Origin: Neobacillus nitrireducens
Lineage (GTDB): Bacteria; Bacillota; Bacilli; Bacillales; Cytobacillaceae
Reading direction: 5' to 3'
Assembly (NCBI RefSeq): GCF_030915405.1
Contig: NZ_CP133262.1
Location: 1,860,001-1,924,000, forward strand
Length of the DNA stretch: 64,000 nt
Below, in pieces: positions 27,020-37,076 of the stretch (the stretch's first letter is position 1; every line of letters starts with the position of its first letter). The notes under the pieces are model-generated. The model did no database searches. It was given only the letters and a program-made list of their open reading frames with translations, and was not told where the DNA came from. Position numbers and translations under genes: made by a program.

Positions 27020-27823
27020 ATGCCACAAACTACTGGGAATGGTATAAATCTCTATTATGAGGTTCATGGAGAGGGGGAACCCTTACTATTAATAATGGGG
27101 TTGTCGCTTAATTCAAAATCTTGGTTCAGAACTCTCCCTGCTCTAAGTGAGCATTATAAAGTAATTATTTTTGATAATCGCGGTACAGGTCTTAGTGACA
27201 AGCCTAATACCCCTTATTCAATCGCGCAAATGGCAGAAGATGCTAAGTGCGTCATGGATGCTGCCGGTGTCGAGTCTGCCCATGTTTATGGTATTTCCAT
27301 GGGTGGGATGATTGCACAAAGATTAGCGCTTATGTATCCCGAAAGAGTCCGATCCCTTATTTTAGGTTGTACAACCTCTGGAGGGGTCAATCATGTACAG
27401 CCTGGTGCAGATGTCTCGATGTTAATGCTTTCGAGGGGTTCTTCTGTTGCAACACCGGAAGAAATGGCCTGGGCAACTGTTCCAATCCTTTACAGTCATG
27501 AATTTATAGAGAATCAGCGGGACTTAGTTGCAGAGGACATACAAAAAAGAATAGAGATCCCTGTGCTTCCCTATGCCTATGTGCTTCAGCTTCAAGCCTG
27601 CTTAGCTCATGATACCTACAACAAGATAGACCAAATTAAGGCTCCAACCTTAGTTATCCATGGCGATGAAGATAAATTAGTTCCCTACCAAAATGGGGTA
27701 ACCCTTGCAGAAAAAATTCCAAATGCGGAATTTTTGACGATTCAAGGTGCAGGGCATATCTATGTAACCGAAGCCAATGATTTAGTAAATGAAAGAGTGT
27801 TAGAATTTTTAAAGAAACTCTAG
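27020..27823 (+). CDS. Alpha/beta hydrolase
   Basis: 267 residues: nucleophile elbow YGISMGGMIAQR (serine at about 94), FDNRGTGLSDKP, acid in HGDEDKLVP and histidine in GAGHIYVTE. It resembles the 3-oxoadipate enol-lactonase/BioH type, unlike the preceding hydrolase. AGAGGAGG precedes the ATG. Substrate unknown. Confidence 0.88.
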   Translation: MPQTTGNGINLYYEVHGEGEPLLLIMGLSLNSKSWFRTLPALSEHYKVIIFDNRGTGLSDKPNTPYSIAQMAEDAKCVMDAAGVESAHVYGISMGGMIAQRLALMYPERVRSLILGCTTSGGVNHVQPGADVSMLMLSRGSSVATPEEMAWATVPILYSHEFIENQRDLVAEDIQKRIEIPVLPYAYVLQLQACLAHDTYNKIDQIKAPTLVIHGDEDKLVPYQNGVTLAEKIPNAEFLTIQGAGHIYVTEANDLVNERVLEFLKKL

Positions 27824-27832
27824 TTTCTTTAA

Positions 27833-27866
27833 AAAATGCCCGGTCTCAAAGTGGATCGGGCATTTT
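27833..27866 (+). terminator. Intrinsic terminator
   Basis: AAAATGCCCG and CGGGCATTTT stem after the hydrolase, facing the converging ligase gene. Confidence 0.75.
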
Positions 27867-27898
27867 CGTATAATAAGATGAGATTTTCCTGCTTTCTT

Positions 27899-29539
27899 TT
27901 AAGCTTTAACCTTCGAAATCGCTTCATCTCTAAGTACTCTTCTTAACAATTTACCCACTGACGATTTTGGTAATTCAGCAAGAATTTCAACTTCCTTTGG
28001 TGCCTTATACGGCGCAAGGTTATCCATTGCAAACTGTATGATTTTGTCCACAGAAAGTGTATAGCCTTGTTTAGGTTTTATATACGCCTTCACGGTTTCC
28101 CCGCGGTAGGTATCCGGAACACCAATGACAATGGCCTCTTCGACCCCTTCTAACATGTAGAGGACTTCCTCAACCTCACGTGGATAAACATTGTATCCGC
28201 TCGCAATAATCATATCCTTCTGGCGGTCAAGGATGTAAAAATAGCCGTCTTCACCCATCTTGGCAATATCGCCAGTAAATAACCAGCCATCTTTTAATAC
28301 CTCTTCTGTATCCTTTGGCCGATTCCAGTACCCCTTCATTACTTGAGGACCACTGACGATTAGCTCACCAGATTCACCAACGGGAACATCAATATATTCA
28401 CCGTCTTCTGTCTCGCGAACAATCCTTACCACCGTGCTTGGAACAGGGATCCCTATACTGCCGTATTTTCTTGGGACAAACGGTGGATTAAACGCCACTG
28501 TTGGTGCTGCCTCAGAAAGGCCATACCCATCAAATAGTGTTGCCCCAGTTAATTTTTCAAATGTTTTTGCTTGTTCAACTGGTAATGGAGCACCACCACT
28601 GCCAACATACCACATTTTATCTAACCAAGAATTCTTTATTAATTCCGGCTGGCTATTTAACGCAAAATACATAGTCGGGACGCCTGCAAAAAGGAATGGT
28701 TTTTCCCGATTAATCGTTTCAACTACTTCTTGTACATCAAACCGTGGTAAGACAATCTGATTGGCACCTTCTCGAATTCCACAAAGGGCCACACTCGAAA
28801 GTCCATAAACATGAAACATAGGCAGAACAGTAATTATTTTAAAAGATTCTGGGATATCTTCACATGTGTTATAGATAAAGTCGCAGACCTGATTAAAATT
28901 AGCTAATAGATTATAATGTGTCAGCATCACTCCTTTAGGAACACCCGTTGTTCCACCGGTATATTGTAAAACGGCTACATCTTCATGCGGGTCAATCTCA
29001 ACTACTGGAATATCGATGTCCACCTGTAGTACCTCTTCAAAATATTGGTCGCCTTCTCCTAGTTCTTTTCTTTCCCCTCCAAAACTAACAACAATAACTT
29101 TTTTCAAAGTTGTGTCTGATTGAACTCTTTTGACTTTAGGATAAAATGAATCTAACGCTACCAAGAACTTGGCTCCTGAATCGTCCAAAACATAGGCAAT
29201 TTCCCTTTCCACGGACATCGGATTCACTTGTACTGCAATTCCCCCTAACTGGAAAATAGCAAATAACGTGAAAATATAATGAGGACTATTGGGAAGCATA
29301 ATCGCTACCCGGTCACCTTTTTTAAAGCCTTGCTTATGTAATGATGATGAGAACCGATCGACAATGATTTTTGTTTCTGTGAAACTAAAAACTTTTCCAT
29401 AAAAAGTAAATGCCGGTTTATCTCCAAAACGTTGTACTGCGCCTTCTAAGAAATCATACAACGACTCATGCTTTACACATACATTCTCAGATACTCTTGG
29501 ATCATACAATTTTAACCAGGGCTTTTGCTGATATACCAT
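27899..29539 (-). CDS. Long-chain acyl-CoA ligase, paralog of the gene at 23957
   Basis: 546 residues with the same motifs: YTGGTTGVPKGVML, YGLSEAAP, GWLFTGDIA, PKSSVGKLLRR. Extended identity to the other copy is obvious throughout. ATG 29537-29539 follows GAGGAGG. It stands alone, not in the PHA operon, but its upstream region shares short blocks with that of its twin. Probably fatty-acid activation. Confidence 0.92.
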   Translation of the reverse strand: MVYQQKPWLKLYDPRVSENVCVKHESLYDFLEGAVQRFGDKPAFTFYGKVFSFTETKIIVDRFSSSLHKQGFKKGDRVAIMLPNSPHYIFTLFAIFQLGGIAVQVNPMSVEREIAYVLDDSGAKFLVALDSFYPKVKRVQSDTTLKKVIVVSFGGERKELGEGDQYFEEVLQVDIDIPVVEIDPHEDVAVLQYTGGTTGVPKGVMLTHYNLLANFNQVCDFIYNTCEDIPESFKIITVLPMFHVYGLSSVALCGIREGANQIVLPRFDVQEVVETINREKPFLFAGVPTMYFALNSQPELIKNSWLDKMWYVGSGGAPLPVEQAKTFEKLTGATLFDGYGLSEAAPTVAFNPPFVPRKYGSIGIPVPSTVVRIVRETEDGEYIDVPVGESGELIVSGPQVMKGYWNRPKDTEEVLKDGWLFTGDIAKMGEDGYFYILDRQKDMIIASGYNVYPREVEEVLYMLEGVEEAIVIGVPDTYRGETVKAYIKPKQGYTLSVDKIIQFAMDNLAPYKAPKEVEILAELPKSSVGKLLRRVLRDEAISKVKA

Positions 29540-29832
29540 AAACAAATCCTCCTCAGGTATTCAAATTTTTAAATCCATTTAAATTATTGTTTCAATCGAG
29601 AATTTTGTAAACGTGACATTCTCGACAATATTCCTCAATAACTTCAGGGTTTTATAAAAATAAGAATACCGCTCAGTCTACTTCCCCGTTTTCCAAAGCG
29701 CATCTGTCGAACAATGCCAGAATTGTATCAATTGTTCACAAAATCATAACAATTATTTGTGAAATTTATTTGAATACCGACCGAATCGAATTTGTAAAAA
29801 CTTCGTTAAATAAAGTGGAAATACTACCCGAA
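29540..29832. other. Upstream region of the second acyl-CoA ligase
   Basis: Non-coding. Minus-strand ATTGTCGAG (29621-29629) and plus-strand CTGTCGAA (29704-29711) resemble Spo0A boxes. The block around TTGTCGA and GTTTACAAA is also found before the ligase at 23957. Confidence 0.4.
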
Positions 29833-30453
29833 CTAGTGAGCCTGAATCGTAATATCAATCGTCTTAAACGCAATCAGATAGGTTGCCAATGAGTATATTG
29901 CCTCAGTTAAACCAAGGATGGTAATGGAGAAAATAAAGATAAATAAGTTAAAGAATAAAATAAATTGTCCAATCGAAAAAGTGCTGCGTTTACTAAAAAG
30001 AATTGCTAAAACTTCCGTACCATCTAAACAGCCTCCACACCGAATCGTTATTCCGACCCCCAATCCCAAGCTAATTCCTCCAAAAATAATCACTAAAAAA
30101 GGGTTATGTGTAATGACAGGAAAATTCTCTAATAGGTGTGTTCCAAAGGATAAAACAAGAATGGCAAAAAGACTCAACATTAGAAATCTTCTTCCTAGAA
30201 ATGAATAGGCTATTAAGAAAAAGGGAGTATTTAATAGTAATAGATATAATCCAATTTCTTGATTTGTAATATGGGAAAGAAGGATGCTAATTCCAATAAT
30301 CCCTCCATCTATAACGAAATTTTCCACTAGAAATAATTGCAGTGAAATTGCAACAAGTGATACCCCGCATAAAATAAACCATAGCCGTTTAAAAAGAGAA
30401 GTTTCACTTGATCTAGAAAAGTCAGAATAATATTTTATGCGTTTCCTATTCAT
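29833..30453 (-). CDS. YitT-family membrane protein lacking the C-terminal domain
   Basis: About 206 residues, five or six membrane segments, with FVIDGGIIGISILLSHIT and GIGITIRCGGCLDGTEVLAIL-like YitT signature. It stops right after FKTIDITIQAH, where most YitT proteins continue into a cytosolic DUF2179 domain of about 80 residues. ATG 30451-30453 is preferred (GGGG upstream). It may be a natural short form or a truncation. Confidence 0.78.
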   Translation of the reverse strand: MNRKRIKYYSDFSRSSETSLFKRLWFILCGVSLVAISLQLFLVENFVIDGGIIGISILLSHITNQEIGLYLLLLNTPFFLIAYSFLGRRFLMLSLFAILVLSFGTHLLENFPVITHNPFLVIIFGGISLGLGVGITIRCGGCLDGTEVLAILFSKRSTFSIGQFILFFNLFIFIFSITILGLTEAIYSLATYLIAFKTIDITIQAH

Positions 30454-30658
30454 ATTTACTTGTCCCCTTTTTGCCCTTAAATGAAGTGACACGTGTATTA
30501 AATATATTCGGTAAAAATATAATCATTCGCTATGACTTCAATTGTAAAAATAAAAGAGCCGCTAGGAACAAACTTTACATTTGTTACTAACTGCTCTTTA
30601 GGTGAATTTTTATGAAACAGATTCTAGTATAATGACTCTATCCAACTATTGAAACAAC

Positions 30659-30691
30659 AAAAGGACGAGCCCTTTATCGACTTGTCCTTTT
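30659..30691 (-). terminator. Intrinsic terminator of trpB
   Basis: AAAAGGAC and GTCCTTTT stem, 12 bases beyond the trpB stop. A second hairpin with AAAGAGC...GCTCTTTT lies at about 30550-30600. Confidence 0.6.
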
Positions 30692-30702
30692 ATGTGTGAT
30701 TA

Positions 30703-31872
30703 CTAATTTAGCATCTTAAATACTTGCTCCACATCTTTATCGCCACGACCTGATAGGTTAACAATCAATATATCGTCGGTAGCTAATTCTTTAGCCAGCT
30801 TTATCGCATATGCTACAGCATGAGAACTTTCTAGAGCAGGAATAATGCCTTCCGTCTTACTTAACACTTGAAAGGCCTCTAGTGCTTCCTGCCCTGTTAC
30901 GGTTACATATTCAGCACGCCCGCTTGTTTTCAAATGGCTGTGCTCTGGTCCGACACCAGGATAATCAAGTCCTGCAGCAATTGAATACGTTGGTTTAGGC
31001 TCGCCCTTTTCATCTAGTAATGTTAAACATCTAAAACCATGGATTACACCTGGCACACCTTCAGTCAGAGTTGGTGCCTCCGCGGGTTCTACCCCAATTA
31101 AACGCACGTCTTTTTCATCAATATAATGGGCAAAGGCCCCAATGGCATTACTTCCGCCTCCCGCACAGGCAATCACCGCTGTCGGAAGCCTGCCTTCTTT
31201 TTCAAGAACCTGGCGCTTCGACTCTTCACTAATAATTGATTGAAAATGTTTGACCATCGATGGATATGGGTGTGGACCCACAGCTGAACCTAATAGGTAA
31301 AAGGTATTTTTATAGTTTTGGACCAAGTCGCCTAATGCTTCATCAACCGCATCCTTTAAGCGGGCCTGCCCTTTTTCTACTGGTACAACTTTCGCTCCTA
31401 ATAATTCCATTCGAAAGACGTTAAGCGCTTGACGTTCCGTATCCAGCTTGCCCATATAAATGATGCATTCCATCCCGAACATGGCACATGCGGTTGCAGT
31501 TGCCACACCGTGCTGACCTGCTCCCGTTTCAGCAATAATTCGCTTCGCTCCCATTCGTTTGGCTAAAAGAATCTGACCGATGGCATTATTAATTTTGTGT
31601 GCCCCCGTATGATTTAAATCTTCTCGTTTCAGATAGATTTTTGCCCCTTGATTTTGTTTCGTTAAATTTTCAGCAAAGGTTAACGGATTTTCTCTGCCTA
31701 TATATTCCTTTAAGTAATACTTAAATTCCTCAATAAATTCCGGGTCATCCTTATAACGGAAAAATTGTTCTTCTAATTCGTTCATTACAAGTTGTAGCTC
31801 CTCAGGTACAAAACTCCCGCCAAACTCTCCAAAATACCCTTTCTTCTCTACACTAACTCTTTCCATGCTCAT
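30703..31872 (-). CDS. trpB: Tryptophan synthase beta chain, stand-alone
   Basis: 389 residues, TrpB1 type. PLP lysine in [21 protein letters not shown], phosphate-binding [10 protein letters not shown] and C-terminal SGRGDKD are intact. It makes L-tryptophan from indole and serine. No trpA or other trp gene is beside it; it has its own terminator and unrelated neighbours. AAGGAG precedes ATG 31870-31872; a second ATG two codons on is also possible. Confidence 0.93.
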   Translation of the reverse strand: MSMERVSVEKKGYFGEFGGSFVPEELQLVMNELEEQFFRYKDDPEFIEEFKYYLKEYIGRENPLTFAENLTKQNQGAKIYLKREDLNHTGAHKINNAIGQILLAKRMGAKRIIAETGAGQHGVATATACAMFGMECIIYMGKLDTERQALNVFRMELLGAKVVPVEKGQARLKDAVDEALGDLVQNYKNTFYLLGSAVGPHPYPSMVKHFQSIISEESKRQVLEKEGRLPTAVIACAGGGSNAIGAFAHYIDEKDVRLIGVEPAEAPTLTEGVPGVIHGFRCLTLLDEKGEPKPTYSIAAGLDYPGVGPEHSHLKTSGRAEYVTVTGQEALEAFQVLSKTEGIIPALESSHAVAYAIKLAKELATDDILIVNLSGRGDKDVEQVFKMLN

Positions 31873-31989
31873 CTCGACTCCTTCTAAACTATTATTTGAA
31901 CTAGTCTCTAACTAATTAACTGAATATTCCTTTAATTATTTTACCATACTGTCTATTTTCTGCAACCAATAACTTTCCTGATCTAATTG

Positions 31990-32024
31990 AAAAAGCCTGC
32001 AAAGTAATATTTGCAGGCTTTTTC
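31990..32024. terminator. Bidirectional intrinsic terminator
   Basis: AAAAAGCCTGCAAA and TTTGCAGGCTTTTT, a perfect 14-base stem after yknZ. Confidence 0.85.
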
Positions 32025-32046
32025 ACTAGATTCTTGCATTTTCTCT

Positions 32047-33240
32047 TTATTCATATCTCAAGGAATCAATAGGATCTAGTTTAGATGCCTTATTTGCTGG
32101 AAGCAGCCCAAACAACACCCCAATGACCATCGAAAATAGCACTCCGCCTAGCACTACTTGCCAAGATACCAAGGCTGGCCAGCCTGCAAAGAAACTCACT
32201 ATTGTTGACGTTCCCCAGCCAAGTAAGATTCCGAGGATTCCCCCAATAAAAGTAAGTGTCATCGATTCAATTAAAAATTGTGTTAACACCTGACCTCGTG
32301 TGGCCCCCAGTGCCATCCGGATTCCTATTTCTCTTGTTCTTTCGGTCACTGATACGAGCATAATATTCATGACGCCAATCCCGCCAACAAATAAAGATAT
32401 CCCCGCAATACTGCCGATAATTAAGGTCATAATTTTTGTGATTTGTCCTACTCCTTGAGCGATTTCTTCCATATTGATAACCTGGTAAGATTTTTCCGTA
32501 TTATGCAGGTTATTTAAAAGCTTTGCTGCCTTTTTACCTGCCACCTGCAATTGGTCAGCCGAAGCAACTTGCAGGGTTACTTGGGTAAAATCGCTGCTAC
32601 CGTATATAGTTTTCCAGGTTTGGAATGGGATATAAACCTCCATTGAACCAAAGGAAAAGAGACCGGTTGGTTTTTCCAGGACCCCAATAATTTCGATTGG
32701 CTGGTTAGCAACCATAACAACATTACCAACTGGATTTTTCCCTTTAAATATTTCCTCTTGTAATTTATTACTAACTAGCCCTGCCCTCCGGCCGCCTAAA
32801 AAATCAGAAACAGAAAAATTCCTTCCCTTGTCAACCTTCAGCTCATTTAATTTAAGATATGCTTGATTAATACCCGTTGTCGATACATCCCCTGTTTCCT
32901 TTTGGAATCGAATGGCTGACAATTTAGTGCTGGATGCAACTACACTCTTTATTTCCGGAATTTGTTCAAGCGCCCTGATATCTTCCTGTTTGAAAGGAGC
33001 TTGTTGAAATATATTAGGGTTTGCTCGAATTTCCTCATCTGAAGGCTGATAAAACAATTGAATTGTATTTCCCGGACCTGTAATCTGTGTTTTTAACATC
33101 GCCTCTCCGCCCTGCCCGATAGCTACCACGATGATGACAGCACCGACACCAATAATAATTCCAAGCATCGTCAGAATACTGCGCATTTTATGAGCCTTAA
33201 GGGAGCTTAATGCCATAAACAGATTTTCCATAAAACTCAT
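32047..33240 (-). CDS. yknZ: MacB-type ABC permease YknZ
   Basis: 397 residues. Membrane helix near the N-terminus ([20 protein letters not shown]), a large extracytoplasmic MacB core domain (about 45-265), then three helices of the FtsX domain ([26 protein letters not shown]). In B. subtilis YknWXYZ protects against the SDP toxin. It overlaps the ATPase stop by four bases. Confidence 0.9.
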   Translation of the reverse strand: MSFMENLFMALSSLKAHKMRSILTMLGIIIGVGAVIIVVAIGQGGEAMLKTQITGPGNTIQLFYQPSDEEIRANPNIFQQAPFKQEDIRALEQIPEIKSVVASSTKLSAIRFQKETGDVSTTGINQAYLKLNELKVDKGRNFSVSDFLGGRRAGLVSNKLQEEIFKGKNPVGNVVMVANQPIEIIGVLEKPTGLFSFGSMEVYIPFQTWKTIYGSSDFTQVTLQVASADQLQVAGKKAAKLLNNLHNTEKSYQVINMEEIAQGVGQITKIMTLIIGSIAGISLFVGGIGVMNIMLVSVTERTREIGIRMALGATRGQVLTQFLIESMTLTFIGGILGILLGWGTSTIVSFFAGWPALVSWQVVLGGVLFSMVIGVLFGLLPANKASKLDPIDSLRYE

Positions 33241-33928
33241 TTACTTTGCCCCCTTCCACCCTCAGAAGGAGACAGAATCCTTCCGTCTCTAACCATAATC
33301 GTTCTGTTTGCGTATTCCGCCACTTCAGATTCATGGGTAACAACGATAATGGTTACACCTTCCTCATTCAGTTCCTTAAATTGTTCCATTATGTCCTTAC
33401 TGGTTTTTGAATCAAGAGCACCCGTTGGCTCATCAGCTAAAATTAGTTTAGGTGTATTGACAATCGCTCTAGCAATCGCAACCCGCTGCTTTTGTCCCCC
33501 TGATAGGGCATTAGGAAGATGGTTCATTCGATCGATAAGTCCGACTTTTATTAATGCTTCTTCCGCACGGGCCTGGCGCTCTTTTTTGAGATTCCGGCAT
33601 AAATCATTGGTAGTTCGACATTTTTTAAAGCTGACAAACGTGGCAGTAAATGGAACTGTTGAAAGACAAATCCTATTGATTGATTTCTAACCCGTGCCAA
33701 TTCCTTGTCATTATAATGCGATACATTTTCACCGCCAAGTAAATACTCTCCTTCAGTCGGTTTATCCAGACAGCCGATAATATTCATTAAGGTTGATTTA
33801 CCTGAACCAGATGGACCCATAATGGCAGCAAATTCACCTTCGTGAATCATGAGATCGATACCGTTTAAGACAGGGACACTTTCTTTACCAAGCAAAAACG
33901 ATCTAGTGATGGATTCTAGCCGGATCAT
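33237..33928 (-). pseudogene. yknY: ABC transporter ATPase YknY, frame broken at A_AAA_AAG
   Basis: LolD/MacB-type ATPase. Part one (33551-33928) has Walker A GPSGSGKST and Q-loop FQQFHLLPR; part two (to 33237) has signature LSGGQKQR, Walker [14 protein letters not shown] and the H-loop VVTHE. The frame is lost at a run of six A (minus strand, 33582-33587) at about residue 114; one more A, or a -1 slip, gives [19 protein letters not shown] and joins the parts to a normal 230-residue protein. The heptamer A_AAA_AAG is in the right phase for -1 frameshifting. Sequencing error in the homopolymer is the simplest alternative. Confidence 0.82.
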
Positions 33929-35055
33929 TTGACTGTCACTTCCAACCCATCCTTAATAATATCAGGTCCATTAACAATGACTTGGTCTCCTTTTGAAACA
34001 CCTTCAAGGATTTCAATCTTCTTCCCTGATGTAATGCCGGTTTTGACATTCTGCTTTCGGGCTTTTCCATCCTTTACAAGATATACATATGGCTTATCCC
34101 CATCGTCAAATAATGTATCTAGCGGCAGGACCATCGCTGTTTTTTTATCTGTTTCAATCTCCATGATGACTTGGAAGCCTGGTTTTAACGTTTTGGTATC
34201 ACCAGAAATTTTTACGGTGACGGGATACTGAACGGCCTGGGTGCCATTTTGCAAACTCGTTTGGCTTTGATCAGGTAAAATAGCAGTCTTGGTAATAACA
34301 CCTTGCCACTCTTTGCCAGGGACTGCATCCGATCGAAGAATCACTTTTTGTTCACTGCTAACTTTTAGTGTGTCGTATTCTGACAAAAGCCCCGATGCTG
34401 TCATTCCTTCTAACTTACCAATATGTATAATAGGCTCATTTGCTGCTTCGATCGAAGATGATGATGGCTTCTTTGCGGTTAATACGATACCTGCGATTGT
34501 ACTCTTAATCTTTAATTCATCTTGTTTTTTACTTATCAGGTCTTTTTGAAGTTCTGTTTGCTCTAGTTCGATGTTAGCTAACTTTTTTTCCATCTCAAGC
34601 TGTTCAAATTCAGGAGCTAGCTGTTTCTTTGCTTCCTTTTTTCCTACTCCTACTTGCTCACTTAACGTCTTTTCTTTATCTTTCAATTGATCAAGTTTCT
34701 TATCTATTTGGTCGATCTTTAAATTTGCAGATTCGACAGATAATTTATTTTGCTCAATTTCAAGCTCAAGCTGTGCGTTTTGCAGTTTGGCCAGGACAGT
34801 GCCTTTCTTTACTGTCTGGCCTTCTTTGACTAGTAGTTCCTTGACTTCCCCTTTTTCAGGTGTTGCATATACCATTTGCTCCTCCGGAAGTTTCACCGTT
34901 CCAGGAATCATTAATAGTGAAGAGATTTCCTCTTGACTGATTTCTGTGGTTTTAACGGAAGGTCCTTTTGCAAAAACCTGCCGGTAGACACTAACGGAAA
35001 TCATAGAAATGACCAAAATAATTACACCAAGCGCAATCCAAGTTTTCTTTTTCAT
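33925..35055 (-). CDS. yknX: Membrane-fusion (HlyD/MacA-like) protein YknX
   Basis: About 376 residues: N-terminal anchor (about 5-25), barrel-sandwich/lipoyl half GEVKELLVKEGQTVKKGTVLAKLQ, long coiled coil (about 95-175), second half and a beta-barrel (GDQVIVNGPDIIKDGLEVTVK). ATG 35053-35055 with AAGGAG is the start; its first base is shared with the yknW stop. It links YknY/YknZ to the outside in the efflux complex. Confidence 0.88.
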   Translation of the reverse strand: MKKKTWIALGVIILVISMISVSVYRQVFAKGPSVKTTEISQEEISSLLMIPGTVKLPEEQMVYATPEKGEVKELLVKEGQTVKKGTVLAKLQNAQLELEIEQNKLSVESANLKIDQIDKKLDQLKDKEKTLSEQVGVGKKEAKKQLAPEFEQLEMEKKLANIELEQTELQKDLISKKQDELKIKSTIAGIVLTAKKPSSSSIEAANEPIIHIGKLEGMTASGLLSEYDTLKVSSEQKVILRSDAVPGKEWQGVITKTAILPDQSQTSLQNGTQAVQYPVTVKISGDTKTLKPGFQVIMEIETDKKTAMVLPLDTLFDDGDKPYVYLVKDGKARKQNVKTGITSGKKIEILEGVSKGDQVIVNGPDIIKDGLEVTVK

Positions 35056-35726
35056 TATAACTTCGACGCTCCTTGTAGGAGAGTTCCAATCAAACCAAAA
35101 CCAATACTTATGAGGAAGAATATGATGGCTATCGTCCATGCGAGCCCTTTAGAAAATTGTGCTGTTTTATTAAGTCCAAGTGCAGTCAACACCACGGACC
35201 AAATCCCAAATACCTCGATGGAACCTAGTACACCAGCTTTTTCCTGATTCAGCACCCCTGCTAAACTAGTAATATATATTTCCGGATTTCCACCAATTGC
35301 ATAGCTAATGGCCATATTTAAAATTAAACCAGTTGCCCCGATAATCATAATATACGTATTCATCGAGAGTAATTGTTTAAAAGAAACCGTTGAACTTGCA
35401 ATTCTTGCAATCGCTAATTGAATAGCACAGCTGATTAACACTCCAATAATCGGCGTAATAATCCCTGTTACCATAACTGTTACTTTAGTAATTGTTAAAA
35501 CCAAATCTATCTGGTCTTTTGGCACTCCCTGTTCAATTAAAGTATCTGCATCCAAAGACAGTGCCATAAAAGCCATACCTATCACATAGAGGAAACTAAT
35601 TATAATAAGCGGTACCCATATTTTCGGGCTTTGCTTAATCCTCTCAAACTGCAAACCGGGACTTGTAAACATTCCCAATAACTTCGGGTTCTCATTCAAA
35701 ATATTCACTTCTTTTTGCAATTCCAT
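35055..35726 (-). CDS. yknW: Yip1-domain membrane protein YknW
   Basis: About 223 residues with five membrane segments, first gene before yknX. PGLQFERIKQSPKIWVPLIIIS is typical of the Yip1/YknW start. In B. subtilis YknW helps assemble the YknXYZ efflux complex. ATG 35724-35726 follows AGGGGTG; the upstream extension of the open frame has no ribosome site. Confidence 0.85.
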   Translation of the reverse strand: MELQKEVNILNENPKLLGMFTSPGLQFERIKQSPKIWVPLIIISFLYVIGMAFMALSLDADTLIEQGVPKDQIDLVLTITKVTVMVTGIITPIIGVLISCAIQLAIARIASSTVSFKQLLSMNTYIMIIGATGLILNMAISYAIGGNPEIYITSLAGVLNQEKAGVLGSIEVFGIWSVVLTALGLNKTAQFSKGLAWTIAIIFFLISIGFGLIGTLLQGASKL

Positions 35727-35809
35727 GTTTAACACCCCTATTCCACTTATGTAAAATATTCCTATTAAGTATACGATAAAATGAGACGAAAGTTTCATTT
35801 TTTTCTAGT

Positions 35810-35822
35810 GGTGCCTGACACC
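35810..35822. repeat. Dispersed repeat copy (GGTGCCTGACACC)
   Basis: Exact reverse-complement 13-mer in the divergent yknW/AI-2E intergenic region. Confidence 0.7.
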
Positions 35823-35910
35823 AAAAATGATTTCAAAAATATACTATAGTTTGGCTTCTATTCCATGTTTTTGATATAATTTTAGCTATTAAAAGTAAAA
35901 GGGGAATATA

Positions 35911-37011
35911 ATGTCAAAAAGAAAATTTCAGTACGGGTTAATCCAAATACTTTTGATTTTAACAATCATCTTTGTTTCAACAAAGATATCATTCTTATTC
36001 ATGCCCATTGGCATCTTTTTCTCGACTATTTTTTTTCCTATACTGATTACAGGATTTCTTTTTTTCTTACTAAATCCTGTCGTTAATCTCCTTCATCGTC
36101 ACAAAGTGCCCAGACTACTTGCTATCCTCATTATTTATGTCGTGTTTATAGGCATTCTGGTATTAGCAATTGTCAATTTGGTCCCTGCCATTACAGAGCA
36201 ATTTACCGCCCTTGCCAATGCGCTTCCTGACTATGCCAACAAAACAATGCAGTATTTTGACAAGTTATCACGAAGCACTGAATTCAAATGGGTCATGAAC
36301 GAGCAAAACGACCTTTTAGAAACTGGGAAACAAAAACTGATTGCCTACGCAAACACCTTACCAGACAGAATTACCGGCGGTATTACAAATATTCTCGGTG
36401 TGATCTCTAATATTGCAATCATTTTAGCAACCGTACCTTTTTTATTGTTCTATATGTTTAAGGATGGACATAAGTTCCCTAAGGCAGTCACTAAATTCCT
36501 GCCTGCAACTTATAGAGAAGCCGGGTTGATGATGTTAAAAGAGACAGGTGAAACACTTTCTTCCTATATTCAAGGACAAGTCATTGTAGCCCTGTCAGTA
36601 GGAACACTTGCTTTTGTTGGTTACCTGATTATTGACTTGCCATTTGCGTTAGTTATGGCTTTGATTGTAGCGTTTACGAACATAATTCCTTATGTCGGGC
36701 CCATTCTCGGTGGTGCCCCGGCGGTGATTGTTGCTCTTTTTGATTCTCCTACCAAAGCCTTATTGGTTATCGTGATTATCGTTATTGCACAGCAAGTTGA
36801 AGGCAATGTTTTATCTCCGCTCATCCTCGGAAAATCATTGGATACCCACCCTGCGACAATCATTATTGTCTTGCTGGCCGCCGGAAATTTGGCTGGTATC
36901 TTGGGAATGGTTTTGGCTGTACCGTTTTATGCAGTAGTTAAGACGATTGTTTTGAACGTATTAAAGTTTTTAAAAGCTCGAAAAATGGCAACGATCACTG
37001 ACCAACCCTAA
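35911..37011 (+). CDS. AI-2E family (UPF0118) transporter
   Basis: 366 residues with about eight membrane segments in the usual 3+5 layout and a soluble loop between (about 100-150). The conserved stretch ALIVAFTNIIPYVGPILGGAPAV and GNVLSPLILGKSLDTHP identify the family. Members export autoinducer-2 or act as Na+/H+ antiporters; which applies is not visible. AAAGGGG precedes the ATG. Confidence 0.88.
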   Translation: MSKRKFQYGLIQILLILTIIFVSTKISFLFMPIGIFFSTIFFPILITGFLFFLLNPVVNLLHRHKVPRLLAILIIYVVFIGILVLAIVNLVPAITEQFTALANALPDYANKTMQYFDKLSRSTEFKWVMNEQNDLLETGKQKLIAYANTLPDRITGGITNILGVISNIAIILATVPFLLFYMFKDGHKFPKAVTKFLPATYREAGLMMLKETGETLSSYIQGQVIVALSVGTLAFVGYLIIDLPFALVMALIVAFTNIIPYVGPILGGAPAVIVALFDSPTKALLVIVIIVIAQQVEGNVLSPLILGKSLDTHPATIIIVLLAAGNLAGILGMVLAVPFYAVVKTIVLNVLKFLKARKMATITDQP

Positions 37012-37017
37012 GAATAC

Positions 37018-37056
37018 AAAAAACTGTTAAGAGAAATGTCTCCTAACAGTTTTTTT
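37018..37056. terminator. Intrinsic terminator
   Basis: AAAAACTGTTA...TAACAGTTTTTTT stem between converging genes. Confidence 0.8.
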
Positions 37057-37076
37057 ACGAATTTCCAGCTAAGATG

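Noticed and set aside
16611..29539. PHA region as a recently acquired island
   Set aside because: No integrase, att repeats or clear base-composition shift was seen, and gene style matches the neighbours.
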